64,000 bases of DNA from Prosthecobacter sp. (GTDB taxonomy: Bacteria; Verrucomicrobiota; Verrucomicrobiia; Verrucomicrobiales; Verrucomicrobiaceae). The notes beneath the pieces were generated by a model. The model saw only the letters and a list, made by a program, of their open reading frames with translations, did not search any database and was not told where the DNA came from. The stretch lies in assembly GCA_019186985.1 (NCBI GenBank), contig JABARQ010000038.1:20047-84046 (forward strand), given 5' to 3'. Made by a program: the position numbers and the translations under genes. Below, piece by piece: positions 63,677 to 64,000 of this stretch (positions within the stretch are counted from its first letter, which is position 1; each line of letters starts with the position of its first letter).

Positions 63677-63829
63677 GGACTGCGGCAGCCTGCTGCGGTG
63701 GCCGAAAACTCCGCTTTGCCACCAGCCTCCGAACCATCGGGGCGCAGATCCGTCACGCCATCGAAAGTCAAGGGTGGTTCACGCCAGCAGGGCTGGCTCA
63801 GGAAAGCGGCAGCAGGGCTGCCGCAGTCC
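63677..63829. repeat. MITE-like ~153-bp element with perfect terminal inverted repeats, copy 2
   Basis: Ends are perfect 14-bp inverted repeats: ggactgcggcagcc (63677-63690) and ggctgccgcagtcc (63816-63829). The interior is similar to 61646-61785. No coding frame is convincing, so it is a non-autonomous repeat. Confidence 0.75.
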
Positions 63830-64000
63830 ATGTGGAGAGCCTGCCGTGCTGGACGATTTCAAAGCTCGGAAGTTCAGCGTGCCTGCGCCGGCGTGTTGCT
63901 CATCTTGCGGAGCAAGATGGCTAGTGCGCTGTGAAGCGTCACGATCCTCCGGGGTGGAAGACCTCGGCCATCTGGAACCGTGTTCCAGGTGAGAACTTGA
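63830..64000. repeat. Terminal non-coding stretch with small hairpins
   Basis: A perfect 8-bp hairpin catcttgc/gcaagatg lies at 63901-63919, and a short stem ctggaac/gttccag near 63974-63990. No gene is supported here before the window ends. Confidence 0.5.

Overview
The window is GC-rich chromosomal DNA. Its gene content fits a Gram-negative, aerobically respiring member of Verrucomicrobiota (Prosthecobacter/Verrucomicrobium-like); this assignment is an inference. It rests on an alternative complex III operon (actABCD), large secreted mosaic proteins (LamG, PA14, DUF1080, cupredoxin, cytochrome c), a formylglycine sulfatase, a ceramidase-like enzyme, and short palindromic repeats scattered between genes. 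Only one tRNA (tRNA-Ser UGA) and the RNase P RNA were found.

Layout. 1-7.2 kb: 3' end of lysS, a bidirectional terminator, a giant secreted cytochrome-bearing mosaic protein and an AraC regulator. 7.4-14.5 kb: a compact plus-strand run (tsaC/Sua5, murJ, hypothetical, sulfatase, HAD phosphatase, CDF transporter, birA). 14.5-22.5 kb: mostly minus-strand catabolic and hydrolase genes (enolase-superfamily dehydratase, AAA ATPase, ceramidase-like, beta-lactamase-fold serine hydrolase, alpha/beta hydrolase), then a divergent MarR/HPP pair. 22.6-28.3 kb: an internally deleted dienelactone-hydrolase-like pseudogene, then a phospholipid-remodelling operon (acyltransferase, CdsA, hydrolase-methyltransferase fusion, PAP2-phosphatase fusion, small membrane protein). 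28.4-30.6 kb: a flavodoxin and the scar of a small integrative element at tRNA-Ser, bounded by 17-bp direct repeats and holding an integrase remnant. 30.7-39.6 kb: a mosaic DUF1080-cupredoxin-PA14 protein and the ACIII operon, whose start is preceded by a CRP-type palindrome. 39.6-49.6 kb: a Xer-type recombinase, rnpB, a POT transporter, cell-wall genes (RodZ-like HTH protein, two unrelated amidases), exported proteins, an HNH endonuclease and a small YD-like repeat protein.

50.0-60.5 kb is the most notable part: a DNA phosphorothioation (Ssp-type) defence locus. A six-gene minus-strand operon with nearly all junctions overlapping (sspB DUF4007, sspC P-loop ATPase, sspD PAPS-reductase/DndC-like, a GIY-YIG nuclease-like protein, a DGQHR DndB-like protein, a GHKL ATPase) runs tail-to-tail into sspA, a cysteine desulfurase. 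Sulfur would pass from cysteine through SspA and SspD to DNA nicked by SspB, with ATP hydrolysed by SspC. The GIY-YIG/DGQHR/GHKL trio replaces the usual SspE or SspFGH restriction arm and may be an undescribed effector module. It sits beside a gene fragment, a vWA/membrane-protein pair and a WYL-domain regulator.

60.6-64 kb: the vWA pair, the WYL regulator, a small hypothetical gene and several repeats, including two copies of a ~150-bp element, one of them with perfect 14-bp terminal inverted repeats.
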